Below, piece after piece: positions 52,214-61,834 of a DNA stretch of 64,000 bases; the stretch's first letter is position 1; each line of letters opens with the position of its first letter. The notes beneath the pieces are model-generated. The model made no database searches, was not told the DNA's origin, and saw nothing but the letters and a program-made list of their open reading frames with translations. Origin of the DNA: DASRJW01 sp964567755 (GTDB taxonomy: Bacteria > Krumholzibacteriota > Krumholzibacteriia > G020349025); assembly GCA_964567755.1 (NCBI GenBank), contig CAZMNW010000005.1, positions 1 through 64,000 on the forward strand, in the 5' to 3' direction. A program made the position numbers and the translations under genes.

Positions 52214-55200
52214 TTGTCGGCCGTCGAAAAGATTCTGCGCAAGGTCGAACAAGATCGCATCCGCGGTCACGACGAACGCGCGCTGGTGCGGCTCAAAGAG
52301 GCGCTCACCGAGCAGCCACAGGAGTTCTTGCTGGCGCGTGAGGCCGCGAGCTTGTGCTTCCAGCTGCGGCGCATCGTCGAAAGCGTGGCCATCCTGCGTG
52401 GTGCGCTGCGGCGGTGTCCGGACGCGCGCGCGGAAATCTTGCAGCTGGCGCAGGAGGAATTCGAGCGCACGCACCCGCTGGAACTGGCCGAGTTCCTCTT
52501 CGACACCTATCTCAGTCAGCCGGACTTCGAGAAGGCGCGCGACACCGTGCGTGCACTCGACGTCAAGGATCTGGACAAGCTGTTGGCGAAGCTCCGCGCC
52601 AAGACCCAGTCGCTGCGTCAAGACACACCGGATGGAGATCGCCGTTACGACGCCCGCGTGTGCGGGTTCATGCTAGCGGAAGTCCTGGTGCTGGCGGCGC
52701 TCGGCCGCCGGAGCGACATGGCCGATACCTGCGATCGGATTCTCGACACCGATCGGCGCCAGACCGAAACCGTGGGACACTTGTGCCGGCTCGAACTTCA
52801 GACGGCGAGCGATTGCAACGAGCTGCGCTGCGTTCTCGGTCGCTGCTACGCGAGCGTTCAGGAGTTCGAACGCGCCGCCGAGCAGTGGAGTGCCGTGGCC
52901 GGCGATGCGCAAGCGCGCGCGCGCGTCCTGCGCTGGCTCGGGGGTGCGCCACACAGTCCGCCGCTGTTGCCGGTTCACGCGCGGATGCTGCTGCTCGAGC
53001 AGCAGCATGACGCCGCTCTTGCGGTGTTCGAGGAACTCTGCAAGGGAGGGGACGGGGCGAACGCCGCGGTGCGGGCGGTGCTGGAATCTGTCCCCGACGC
53101 CGCGCACGCCACCGAGAAGTTGCGACAACTGTACGCACGTGTGCTGGTGGGAACGAGTGACGTGGATCGCGCCGTTCGCGAGCTGGAAGAGACCCGCCAG
53201 ACCGGCGGGGATGCTGCTGCGAATCTCCTCGTCGTCGACCAGATCCTGGTGCAAAGGCCTCGAGATGCCGACGCAAACCTGCTGCGCGCGCGACTGTCAC
53301 TCGATCTCGGGCACCATGAGGAAGCTGTGCAGTTCTTCCGGCGTGCGCTCGAAAGCGATCCCGCTCGGAACACCACGGTGCGCGGCGATCTCGAGGCCGC
53401 GTACCAGCGCACGCCCGAGAGCGTGACGCTCGGCCAATTGCTCGTGGGATTGCTGGTGGACATGCAGCTACCGCGCGAGGCGATAGAGACCTTGCTGCGG
53501 CTGCGGCAAACGCGGCAGGCACCTGCCGCGGTGTTGTACGAGCTCGCCGCCAGGATTGCCGCGAGTTTCGGGCTCTCCGCCGAGCTATTGATGATATTCG
53601 TCGAGGCGGCGGTGGATCTCGGCCACAGTGACGAGGCACGCGCTGCCGTGTCGCACTACCATGCCTCTCCAGGAACGCGAGTGCTGGATTTCACGCGCTG
53701 CATGGAAGAATTGCTGCGCGAGCGCCCCGAACTGGGCTCCGGACTGGTGGCCGCGCTGGCCGATGTGCCGCTGCCCCCGGCCATGCGCTTGGCGCTCGTA
53801 TGCTCGGGCCTGGCCCAGGGCGATGCCGAGGCCATGTTGCGCGATCTCGCGGTGCTCGTGGCCGAGGAACCGGAGCTGCGCCAACCGGCGCTCGCCGCAC
53901 TGGACACATTTCTGCAGAGGCGTGGCGAACACCCCCGTGCCCTGGAGCTAGCGGCCGAGCTGATGCTCGACTGCGGCCAGTGGGTCTCGAGCGCCGAGTA
54001 TTTTGCCCGCACGTTGCGCGCCGAGCCGGAGGCTGCGGACCGCATCTGCCGTGGCGCCGATCGCTTGTTCACCAGCGCTCCGGAACACGATGGCGTGTGG
54101 CGGCCGATTGTGCTCGCTTTGCTGGATACGAACCGGCAGCGCCATGCGCGCGATCTCTGTCACCGTGCGGCCCAGAGCGTATCTCCGGACGCCCAAGGCT
54201 TCCTGCACCTCGCGCTCGGTTGCATTCACCTCGAAACGGGTCAGGTGAGCGCTGCCACCAGTGCTTTCGCCAGCGCTTTGCGTTGCAGCGACATACCACT
54301 CGATCGCGTCATCGCCGAACTGCGCCGCGCCGTCGCGCTGGATGCACAGCTCGGACACGCGCGCTACGTGCTCGCACACGCGCTCTTGCGTGTGCAGGGG
54401 TACGGTGCCGAAGCTGTCGCCTTGCTTTCCGAGGCGGTGCGTCTCGATCAGATGCTCGTCGATCTGGTCCTCGAAGCGCTGCGTGAGCACGCCGAAACTC
54501 TCGAGGGCCATGGTCCGGCGCTGGCGCTCGCGGGCGCCTTGTGGCTGCGTCGCGGCGAACGTGCGCGCGGCGTCGCCCTGCTCAATCAGGCGCTGCAGAT
54601 CGCCCCGGAGCTGGGAGCGCAAATCCTTCTCAATCTCCAAGTCGAGTGGGATCGCGATGCGGAGAATCCGGAGACGGGGATGGCACTCGCCCGCGCGCTC
54701 ATGGCGGGCAAGCAAGAACGCCGTGCGTGCCGCTTGCTGGCCGAGCTTGGCCGGCGCTTTCCACCGCTGCGTGCGCAACTGGTTGGCGCGCTCGAAACCC
54801 TGCTCACCACCGCACCGATGCCGGAAGCGCATCGGGTGCTGTGGGACATCTTGCTCGTGCAAGGCGAGCGTGATGCAGCACTGCTGCGCGTTCGCCGCGC
54901 CATCGAAGAGTCCGGCGCCACCGCCGAACATCGCCTCGAGCTGCTCGAGTCCGCCTTGCAGCGCTTCCCCGAAGTGGAATGGATCGTCTGTCAGCTCGCG
55001 GCTCTCGAGATCCGTAGCGGCAACGCAGCGCGCGGCGAGACACGCATGCGTGAGCTGCTGGAGCGCGATGACGCCGCACGCGATCTGGTGCTTGCGACGC
55101 TGGCGGAAGTCGGCGCGCACGCGACGGAAGCCCTCGCTCTCCTCGAGATCGACACGCTGCTGGCATCGGAACGCTGGCAGGAGGCGCATGCGGCGCTGGC

Positions 55201-56005
55201 TCGCTTTCGCGCCGAGCATGCGGATGCGACCGAGGCGGTCATCGCGCGCTTGCAAACTCTCGTCGCGCGTGGTGACACCGATGGTGGCGCCGCGCTCGAC
55301 CTCGCCCTGCAGCTGCAACAGAAGGGCGAACTCGAGGAAGCGATCGCCATCCTGCTCCGCGTTCCGGAAGGGACGCGCGCCCACGAGGCGCGCCTGCTTC
55401 TCGCCTCGCTCTACGTCGACCTCGGCCGCGTCAGCGAGGGCAAGGAGATCCTCGCCGCGGCCCTCCAGTCCGGCAGCGCCGGTCGCGAGGCCTACGACTT
55501 CCTCGAGCGTCTGAACGCGCAAGGACTGCAGAGAAAGATCGACCAGTTGCACGAGGCGAGCGCGCGCGCGCCGAGCAACTTGCGGGCACGACTCGAGCTT
55601 GCGCGGCTCTCGCTCCTGTCACGCGATTTTTCTGCCGCACGTGAAGCGCTCAGCTTCCCCGCCGATGGGCCAGAGATGGAAGCGGCGCGACGCTACTTGT
55701 TGGCTCGCAGCTACTCCGACGCCGACCAGCCGCATTTGGCTGCCGCTGTCACCCGTAGCATCAACCTCATGCAGGTTCCTGACGCTGAGCTGCGCCGCAA
55801 CGTGTTGTACCTGGGAGCCAGGTGTCACGAACAGCTCGGTCGGTTCGGCGAAGCCCACGTGCTCTATCTGCGGCTGCTCGGTGAATTCCCCGACTTCAAG
55901 GCCGCTCAGGAGCGCGCGCGGGCGACGTACCAGTTGCACTTGCATGCGTGTCTCGAGCCACGCGCCTTGGTCCTCGAAAAGCGCACGAACCTCGGTCCGC
56001 CGTGA
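52214..56005 (+). CDS. Very large TPR-repeat protein
   Basis: This is a 1263-residue protein from a TTG with GGGAGGAA just upstream. It is almost entirely Ala/Leu/Glu/Arg-rich paired helices spaced like TPR and TPR-like units. Examples are ERALVRLKEALTEQPQEFLL, EEAVQFFRRALESDP, ALRIQAPELG-like stretches, FERAAEQWSAVAG and ERALVLEKR at the end. No signal peptide, transmembrane segment or enzyme motif is seen, so it is a cytoplasmic superhelical scaffold. It is followed 46 bases later by a second TPR protein on the same strand. The two probably form an operon and perhaps a complex. No named family was recognised. Confidence 0.8.
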   Translation: MSAVEKILRKVEQDRIRGHDERALVRLKEALTEQPQEFLLAREAASLCFQLRRIVESVAILRGALRRCPDARAEILQLAQEEFERTHPLELAEFLFDTYLSQPDFEKARDTVRALDVKDLDKLLAKLRAKTQSLRQDTPDGDRRYDARVCGFMLAEVLVLAALGRRSDMADTCDRILDTDRRQTETVGHLCRLELQTASDCNELRCVLGRCYASVQEFERAAEQWSAVAGDAQARARVLRWLGGAPHSPPLLPVHARMLLLEQQHDAALAVFEELCKGGDGANAAVRAVLESVPDAAHATEKLRQLYARVLVGTSDVDRAVRELEETRQTGGDAAANLLVVDQILVQRPRDADANLLRARLSLDLGHHEEAVQFFRRALESDPARNTTVRGDLEAAYQRTPESVTLGQLLVGLLVDMQLPREAIETLLRLRQTRQAPAAVLYELAARIAASFGLSAELLMIFVEAAVDLGHSDEARAAVSHYHASPGTRVLDFTRCMEELLRERPELGSGLVAALADVPLPPAMRLALVCSGLAQGDAEAMLRDLAVLVAEEPELRQPALAALDTFLQRRGEHPRALELAAELMLDCGQWVSSAEYFARTLRAEPEAADRICRGADRLFTSAPEHDGVWRPIVLALLDTNRQRHARDLCHRAAQSVSPDAQGFLHLALGCIHLETGQVSAATSAFASALRCSDIPLDRVIAELRRAVALDAQLGHARYVLAHALLRVQGYGAEAVALLSEAVRLDQMLVDLVLEALREHAETLEGHGPALALAGALWLRRGERARGVALLNQALQIAPELGAQILLNLQVEWDRDAENPETGMALARALMAGKQERRACRLLAELGRRFPPLRAQLVGALETLLTTAPMPEAHRVLWDILLVQGERDAALLRVRRAIEESGATAEHRLELLESALQRFPEVEWIVCQLAALEIRSGNAARGETRMRELLERDDAARDLVLATLAEVGAHATEALALLEIDTLLASERWQEAHAALARFRAEHADATEAVIARLQTLVARGDTDGGAALDLALQLQQKGELEEAIAILLRVPEGTRAHEARLLLASLYVDLGRVSEGKEILAAALQSGSAGREAYDFLERLNAQGLQRKIDQLHEASARAPSNLRARLELARLSLLSRDFSAAREALSFPADGPEMEAARRYLLARSYSDADQPHLAAAVTRSINLMQVPDAELRRNVLYLGARCHEQLGRFGEAHVLYLRLLGEFPDFKAAQERARATYQLHLHACLEPRALVLEKRTNLGPP

Positions 56006-56051
56006 CACGGCGTTGGGCGCTCGCCGCGGCGAGCGCGCTTCGGGAGGAATC

Positions 56052-57644
56052 ATGAAGATCTGTCCATTCCTGGTGGCCGGTCAGGCTTCGCTTCCGCAAC
56101 GCGGGCCGGCCTTGCTGCGCCCGACACCCCCGAGCACGCCGCGCCTCGAGATCACACGGACCTCCAACCCCGACGCGGCGAGCGATCCGGTCGTCTCGAC
56201 ACAACTCTGGGCGCTCGAGGATCAGGACGATGCACCGCGATCCAGCCTCGAGTGTCTGGGCGAGCCCTGTCGCTTCTTCCATTCCGGCGGCTGCCGCTTC
56301 GACCGCCTGTTCGACGCGGGGTTCGCGGGCGCGCCCGCCGCGGAGGCCAATGCCAGGGCCCTGCTCTTCCACGACGGCGATACCGAGGGCCCGACGATGG
56401 GTTCCGTTCTGCAAGAAGTGTGGTCGCTCCAGCGCGAGAATTTGACGGAAATGATCGGTGGCTTCCGGCGGTTGGAGGGGGAGCAATCGCGTCAACAAGG
56501 CGCGCTCACCGGTCGCATCGAGCAGCTGCTCGGGCGCGTCGAGGAAGCCCGCAGCGCCGAGCCGGAGCTGGGGAATCTACTGCAGGAGCGCCTCGGTGAC
56601 TTGCAGAGCGGCGTCGCCGCTCTCGACCAAGCGCTGCAATCCGCTCTTGGCGGCACGGCGTCCACATTGCAAGCCGAGATCGTCAAGACGCGAGCCGAAG
56701 TCGAGGGCGCGCGCAGCGCCATCGAAGAGACACGCGCCGCGATCGAACAAACGCGGGCGGACATCGACAGCGCCCGGCGCGAGGCCGACCTGTCGCGCGG
56801 CGCCATCGAGAGCACCCTGGCCGCGGTGGCCGAGGCCCGCGAGGACTCGCGGCACGCCTTGCACGAGAGCCTCGAGGAAACGCGACAGATTCTCGACGCC
56901 AACGCCAGCGACTCACGCGCGCGGCTCGAGCAGCTGATGGCGCAGAACTCGAGCGCGTCGAGCGCCGAGCTCGAACGCAGTCTGCAGCGCGTGCTCGAAG
57001 ACAACCAGAACATGAGTGGCCTGCGACAGGAATTGCAGCAGTCGCTGCTCGCGCTCGCCGGTCACGCGCAGGAGATCGCCTCAGCCGCCGCAGCCTTGAC
57101 GACTTCGTCACGCCATGCCGAGGATCTCTTGGTGGAACAACGTTCCTTCTCCGAGGCGCTCCTCGAGCGCGAGCGCCGCGAGGAAGCGCGCCGACTCAAC
57201 AATGCCGGCGTGCTCGCCTATCACGAGGGCGCGTACGACACCTCGGTGGACAAATTCAAGAAGGCCTTGCAGTTCGATCCGACGCTCGCCGAGGCCTGGA
57301 ACAATCTCGGGCTTTCGTACACCGAGATGCACTCCGACGACGACGCACTCGAAGCCTTCAAGAAGGCGCTCGAGCTCGGCCCCAGTGCCGGCCAGGTCTA
57401 CAACAATCTCGGCTACCTGTACCACCGACGCGGCGAGCTGGAGCAAGCGGTCGAGATGTACGAGCGCGCCACCGAGCGCGCCACCGACGCCAGCGCCGCA
57501 TGGTCGAACTTGGCGAACGCGTTCTACGACATGCACCGAAGCGACGAAGCCGTCGTGGCTTGGAAACGCGCTCTCGAGCTCGACCCAGCCAACGACAAGG
57601 CCGCCCGCGCCCTCGAGCGCCTCGGCCTCGAGTCCTCGCGCTGA
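56052..57644 (+). CDS. Cysteine-motif, coiled-coil and TPR protein
   Basis: This is a 530-residue protein from an ATG with GGGAGGAA. Three parts are visible. The N-terminus has cysteines in MKICPFL and CLGEPCRFFHSGGCRFD (about 75-91), a possible zinc or iron-sulfur site. A long charged helical region (about 110-360) follows, rich in Glu/Arg/Ala with heptad character (RSAIEETRAAIEQTRADID). The C-terminus (about 385-530) has TPRs: NNAGVLAYHEGAYDTSVDKF, AWNNLGLSYTEM, VYNNLGYLYHRRGELEQAV, AWSNLANAFYDMHRSDEAV. It has no signal peptide. The layout suggests a cytoplasmic adaptor linking a metal-binding head to protein partners. It is the probable partner of the preceding giant TPR protein. Confidence 0.78.
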   Translation: MKICPFLVAGQASLPQRGPALLRPTPPSTPRLEITRTSNPDAASDPVVSTQLWALEDQDDAPRSSLECLGEPCRFFHSGGCRFDRLFDAGFAGAPAAEANARALLFHDGDTEGPTMGSVLQEVWSLQRENLTEMIGGFRRLEGEQSRQQGALTGRIEQLLGRVEEARSAEPELGNLLQERLGDLQSGVAALDQALQSALGGTASTLQAEIVKTRAEVEGARSAIEETRAAIEQTRADIDSARREADLSRGAIESTLAAVAEAREDSRHALHESLEETRQILDANASDSRARLEQLMAQNSSASSAELERSLQRVLEDNQNMSGLRQELQQSLLALAGHAQEIASAAAALTTSSRHAEDLLVEQRSFSEALLERERREEARRLNNAGVLAYHEGAYDTSVDKFKKALQFDPTLAEAWNNLGLSYTEMHSDDDALEAFKKALELGPSAGQVYNNLGYLYHRRGELEQAVEMYERATERATDASAAWSNLANAFYDMHRSDEAVVAWKRALELDPANDKAARALERLGLESSR

Positions 57645-57656
57645 GCGCCGGCCTGT

Positions 57657-57947
57657 TCAGGAATGTCGATCCGGCGGGATCAGCCGATAACCGCGCTCGG
57701 CGAAGTCCCGATCGAGAGCGAGGACGTCGCGGATCCCTTCTGCGTCCATCAGCGCGAAGCTCGTGCAATCGACCAAGCTCAAGCCACGACGGTCCGTTCT
57801 GAGCAACGTATCCAACGCGGCCAGGTGCAGCTCTTCATGAATCCAAACAACACGGAGCAAAGGGATAATCCCTTCCCGCAAGTCTCGGACGGATTCGAGC
57901 CCGAAACGGTGCTGAAGCAGCGCCGACGTATCTACGAACACGCTCAC
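57657..57947 (-). CDS. PIN-domain toxin, probably internally deleted
   Basis: This is a 96-residue protein from a GTG that overlaps the antitoxin stop (GTGA). It starts like VapC-type PIN nucleases (VFVDTSALL). It jumps straight to QHRFGLESVRDLREGI, the third-helix region, then RVVWIHEELHLAALDTLL, the acid segment LSLVDCTSFALM, and FAERGYRLIP. Family members are about 135-145 residues and carry about 40 extra residues, including an acidic E of the active site, between DTSAL and the LQRR-like segment. The joint keeps the frame, so it is likely a deletion. The toxin should be inactive or weak. Its antitoxin lies immediately upstream. Confidence 0.75.
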   Translation of the reverse strand: MSVFVDTSALLQHRFGLESVRDLREGIIPLLRVVWIHEELHLAALDTLLRTDRRGLSLVDCTSFALMDAEGIRDVLALDRDFAERGYRLIPPDRHS

Positions 57948-58198
57948 TTTCGGTAAACCTTGGCCAAATGATCGTCGTGTTCGCGCGCAACCGTCGAGCT
58001 GTCTGCGTCGGAGTATTTCCCGACGAGGGCCAGCGCCTCTCTGTGCAGAGCCGCCCTTTGTCCGCTCGTTCCTTCGCTTGCCAGATGCTCGCTCACACAG
58101 CGGCGCACGGCCTCGGCCAGTGAGATGCCGCGGCGGCCTGCCCACCGTTTGAGACGTCGGTATTGTTGTTCCGTCAGTTGAATCTGCGTTCGCACCAT
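57944..58198 (-). CDS. Ribbon-helix-helix antitoxin
   Basis: This 84-residue protein has the N-terminal MVRTQIQLTEQQYRRLKRWA followed by a helix with GISLAEAVRRCVSEHL. That is the ribbon-helix-helix strand and two helices of CopG/VapB-type antitoxins. The C-terminal half (about 45-84) would wrap and block the PIN toxin. It is co-translated with the toxin gene. Its start codon lies inside a perfect palindrome, the likely site of autoregulation. Confidence 0.85.
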   Translation of the reverse strand: MVRTQIQLTEQQYRRLKRWAGRRGISLAEAVRRCVSEHLASEGTSGQRAALHREALALVGKYSDADSSTVAREHDDHLAKVYRK

Positions 58199-58221
58199 GA
58201 TGGTATCATCATACCATCATG
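58196..58221. promoter_or_regulatory. Palindromic operator of the toxin-antitoxin operon
   Basis: CATGATGGTAT (58196-58206) is repeated inverted at 58211-58221 around CATC, an 11-bp perfect palindrome. It overlaps the antitoxin ATG. Such sites are bound by RHH antitoxins to repress their own operon. Confidence 0.75.
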
Positions 58222-58265
58222 ATTATTGGTCAGTGTCGTCTGCGTCGCGGCCGCGTGGAACGACG

Positions 58266-61200
58266 CTATCGCACGCGGATCACCCGCGCGCGCCCCGCCG
58301 GCTGTCCGTCGAGTTGGAAGCGGATGAAATACACGCCGCGGGCAACGGCTCTGCCGCGTTCATCCTTGCCGTCCCATTGCAGGCTTCCTTCACCTCTCGG
58401 CACACGCCCCGCATCGAGCCGGCGAACGGCGCGTCCGGCTGCGTCCACGACCGTCGCGCTCAGCTGCCCGTCGCGCGCCAGAGCGAAGCGCAGCGCCGTT
58501 TGCGCAAAGAAGGGATTGGGCTGCGGTGGGAGCGCCCGGAACCGCCAGCGAGGCTCTTTGTCGATCCCGAGATTCGGTGCGTCGACGGGCGTTGCCTCGC
58601 CGCGCCCACGCACGATGACTTGGACTGTGTTCCCCGGATTCGCATCATGGCCAGCCGTCGCGACGTGCAGGCCGAAGGGCTGCACTTCTGGGCTGTGGGT
58701 GAACATCACCTGATAGGCGTTCGTTGCGCCGGGCAGAAGAGTGAGTAGCGGGTAGCCGTACCCCAGCTCCTCCACCTCGAGGACAGCCGGCGCGAGGCCG
58801 AGGTTCGTGATCGTGAGCTCGAACCCGTTCACCCAGGGTCCCGGATACGACGGCAACAAGGTGTTCTGACCTGGTGCCAGGATGAAGCTGGCGTGAAGGA
58901 CCGGATGCGTGAGCTCGACGTCGACGGTCACTGCGTCCCTGCCGGTGTTCCAAATCCGGAAGCCAGAATGCGCGCCGATCGCCTGCGCGCGATAGAAGGC
59001 GGTCGCGCCTGGGGCGAGGATCAAGAGCGACCCGCGGGTCAGCTCGAAGTCGAGTGCAGCCGGGTTCGTACCGGTCTGCTGGCAGACGGTCACGCTCGTC
59101 GTATCGGAGTCCACCTCGATCTCCGTTGCCCCGCCGTAGAGCGAATCCTCGAGCGTCTTGAGGTTGCTCAACATGAGGATGAGGTCGTCGTTCGAGTCCA
59201 CGCCCGAGAGGCTGGCTGGCGTGTGCGCCGACCGCCATTCACCGCCCGCTGCCCCGTCGATCTTCCCCGGGAGTGTGTCGAACAGCTCGGGCCCGACCAA
59301 CGTGAGGCCGAGGTTGATGAGGTCCGCGGTCTTGGTGCCGCACCGGTCGTTGTAAGAATCGGGCATCGCGTAGAGTCCGCCGACGGCGAAGATCGTATCC
59401 CCTGCCGCGAAGAGCAAACACTTCCCCGCACCGCCCGTGGTTCCCGTCTTGGCGAGCACTGTCTCCGGCACGAAATCCCGGACCGACTCGAGACAAGAGT
59501 TGAAGAGCGTGTCGATCTCGGTGACGGACACGTCGTCGCGGAACAGATTGCGCGCGACGAAGAGCTTCTCCGTCGAGGAGATCAGACGGAAGGCTGGATC
59601 GGACACCGCGGTCTTGGCAAGCTCGGCCATGTCGAAGGCGGTGGAGAAATGGTCGCCGCAGTCGCCTGTGGGATCGTCCCGGCCGGGCGGATTGCTGAAG
59701 ACGGTGCTCGCCATCCCGAGGACGCCGGCCCGAGTGTTCATCGCATCGACGAAGTCGCAAACTGCGAGCGGAGCCGCTCCGCCATCGTACGAGACGACGT
59801 CGGCAATGCCGTAGGCAGCGCCGTTGTCCGACACCATCATCATGGCGTACAGCAGCACCGGGAGACCGACCTCCTCCCCCGGCTCCAGGTCGAAAGGCTT
59901 GCTGCCACCGACATCGCTTTCGATCCAAGGAGGCACCGTGTAGACCGCCCCCAGATTGGCCTCGAGTGCGAGCTCCGCTGTCATGACCTTGGTCGTGCTC
60001 GCGGGCCGCACCCGGTCGAAAGGCCGCTGCGCGTAGATCAGCGAATCGCCGCGTGTGTACATCACGGCGTTGCGGCTCACCAGATTCAAGACTTGCCGCC
60101 ACGGGGCGAGCACGAAGACACAGCCGGCGTCCTGCACCAGAGGAGTTTCTTCCAGCGAATCCAAGCCCTCGTCCTGCCCCGGCGCTCCAATCGCCAGGTT
60201 CGCGCGTCCGTAGCCGTCGAAGAAACCAAAGGCGAGGGACCGGCCGAATTCGTCGTCGGCATCGCTGTCGTCGCTCACATCGCTCTGATTGAAGACAATG
60301 GAGTTCGAGAGTTGTGGTCCGGCTGCTCGGCCGAAGAACAGCTGGATCCGGCCGGCGTCGTCCAGCGCGTTGTTGTCCCAAGAGGGCAGGCCCACGGCGA
60401 GGTCGTCGCTCGCGTCGGTGCCCGCGTTCCAGTCACCGGAAGCGAGCGTTTCGCCGAAGCGCTCGGGAACCGGGAACGCGCCCCGATCGAGCTGGACCCG
60501 GGAGCCCCAGTCGGGACTGCCATCGTCGCCGGGGACGACGATCACGCGACCTGCCCCGATCACACCGCCGAGATCCCGTCCGGGTTCCCCAATGGCGAGA
60601 GCCACGTGACTGCCAGCGGCCATGAAAGTCCCCGCAGCGAGCGAGAAGCCGAAGAGACCATCCTCCTGTGTGCCGCCGAAGGTACCGGCGGAGTACTGCT
60701 GCGAGCCGTCGGCCGTCGGCCCGGATGGACTTCCCTTGATGAGATAGATCGAGCCCGCGTCCGGCACGATGCCGAGATCGCGGTAAGGCGCGCCAACGAC
60801 GAGATCTTCCTCTGCTGTCGAGAAGACGTTGGCAGCGGTCAGAACTGCGCCGAAGGCGTCATCCGGCAAGTCAGCGAAACCAAGTGTGGACTGTTTGAAC
60901 CAGCCCGTCGTGCCCCACAAGTCGGCGCCGTCGGGATCGGCGAGCAGGAAGAAGACCGCGCCGGCGCCACCGTCCTCACCCGGACCACCCACAGCGAGGT
61001 CGTCGACGCCGTCGCCGTCGAAGTCGCCGACGGCAAAGGCGGAACCGAAGCGATCGCCGGCTTCGTTCGCATCGCCGGACGCCTCCTGCGTGAGCGGGAA
61101 TCCATTGAGCAGCCCCGTGCTGGCCCCGTGCATGAAGAAAAACTCGCCGGCTTCTGCCGCGCCGCCGATGGTCGCGCCGGGCGCGCCGACGACGAGATCG

Positions 61201-61646
61201 TCGAAGCCGTCGGCGTCGAAGTCGCCGGCAGCGAGGGCGTACCCGAAGTGCATGTCGGCCCGGCTCACGCCGTTGGAGTTGGACGCGAAGCGATACTCGG
61301 CGTTGAGATGGGTGATCCCGTACGGGGAACCATAGTTGACGGTGACGACGCCGGTGTTCAACGTCACCACGCCGTCGATGACGAGATCCTCGAGCGGCGC
61401 ACCCACGGCCAGGTCGTCGAATCCGTCGCCGTTGAAGTCGCCCGCCGCTACCGTCGAGCCGTGCCGGTCGTCGACCTCGATGAAGCCGCCCGCACTCTCG
61501 CTCTGACGCAGGATCGCCATGTACGCGAACGCACTGGACAGGGGAGCGAGAAGGAGAAAGGCGCCGGCAAGTGCCGCGATTCCAGCGCGCACGCTTGGAG
61601 CGCCTGGCTGCCGGTCCAGGCGACGTGGAACGCCTCGAGTGAGCAT
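58266..61646 (-). CDS. Secreted FG-GAP repeat - D,D-peptidase fusion
   Basis: This is a 1126-residue protein from an ATG with GGAGGAA. A signal peptide (IAALAGAFLLLAPLSSAFA) is followed by about seven FG-GAP/integrin-alpha-like repeats (about 60-510), each with a Ca-binding D-F-N-G-D-G-F-D-D-L-like loop, for example GDFNGDGFDDLAVGAP. Then comes a penicillin-binding S11-type serine peptidase: nucleophile S-T-T-K (about 549), S-D-N (about 608) and K-T-G (about 732), all in order. A tail (about 870-1126) of beta-rich segments ends in a FlgD-like domain (GVYFIRFQLDGQP, RVIRVR). Soluble D,D-carboxypeptidases normally lack the propeller. The protein may act on peptidoglycan or use the fold for another ester or amide. 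Confidence 0.85.
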   Translation of the reverse strand: MLTRGVPRRLDRQPGAPSVRAGIAALAGAFLLLAPLSSAFAYMAILRQSESAGGFIEVDDRHGSTVAAGDFNGDGFDDLAVGAPLEDLVIDGVVTLNTGVVTVNYGSPYGITHLNAEYRFASNSNGVSRADMHFGYALAAGDFDADGFDDLVVGAPGATIGGAAEAGEFFFMHGASTGLLNGFPLTQEASGDANEAGDRFGSAFAVGDFDGDGVDDLAVGGPGEDGGAGAVFFLLADPDGADLWGTTGWFKQSTLGFADLPDDAFGAVLTAANVFSTAEEDLVVGAPYRDLGIVPDAGSIYLIKGSPSGPTADGSQQYSAGTFGGTQEDGLFGFSLAAGTFMAAGSHVALAIGEPGRDLGGVIGAGRVIVVPGDDGSPDWGSRVQLDRGAFPVPERFGETLASGDWNAGTDASDDLAVGLPSWDNNALDDAGRIQLFFGRAAGPQLSNSIVFNQSDVSDDSDADDEFGRSLAFGFFDGYGRANLAIGAPGQDEGLDSLEETPLVQDAGCVFVLAPWRQVLNLVSRNAVMYTRGDSLIYAQRPFDRVRPASTTKVMTAELALEANLGAVYTVPPWIESDVGGSKPFDLEPGEEVGLPVLLYAMMMVSDNGAAYGIADVVSYDGGAAPLAVCDFVDAMNTRAGVLGMASTVFSNPPGRDDPTGDCGDHFSTAFDMAELAKTAVSDPAFRLISSTEKLFVARNLFRDDVSVTEIDTLFNSCLESVRDFVPETVLAKTGTTGGAGKCLLFAAGDTIFAVGGLYAMPDSYNDRCGTKTADLINLGLTLVGPELFDTLPGKIDGAAGGEWRSAHTPASLSGVDSNDDLILMLSNLKTLEDSLYGGATEIEVDSDTTSVTVCQQTGTNPAALDFELTRGSLLILAPGATAFYRAQAIGAHSGFRIWNTGRDAVTVDVELTHPVLHASFILAPGQNTLLPSYPGPWVNGFELTITNLGLAPAVLEVEELGYGYPLLTLLPGATNAYQVMFTHSPEVQPFGLHVATAGHDANPGNTVQVIVRGRGEATPVDAPNLGIDKEPRWRFRALPPQPNPFFAQTALRFALARDGQLSATVVDAAGRAVRRLDAGRVPRGEGSLQWDGKDERGRAVARGVYFIRFQLDGQPAGRARVIRVR

Positions 61647-61834
61647 GGCTTCCTCCCAGTCGGTGTCGTTCCGGCCTGCCTATGGAGGTTCTTTTCCGCC
61701 ACTCGAGCTTTCCCTGCACCTGCTTCAGTCTGCCCGGCTATCCTTGCTGCGACTTTGATCGAAACCCAGCCGGGAAAAACCGGGAAAGAAGGTATGGCAA
61801 GCCGCGTCCTACTCTCGAATGTAGATGCGGCGCG

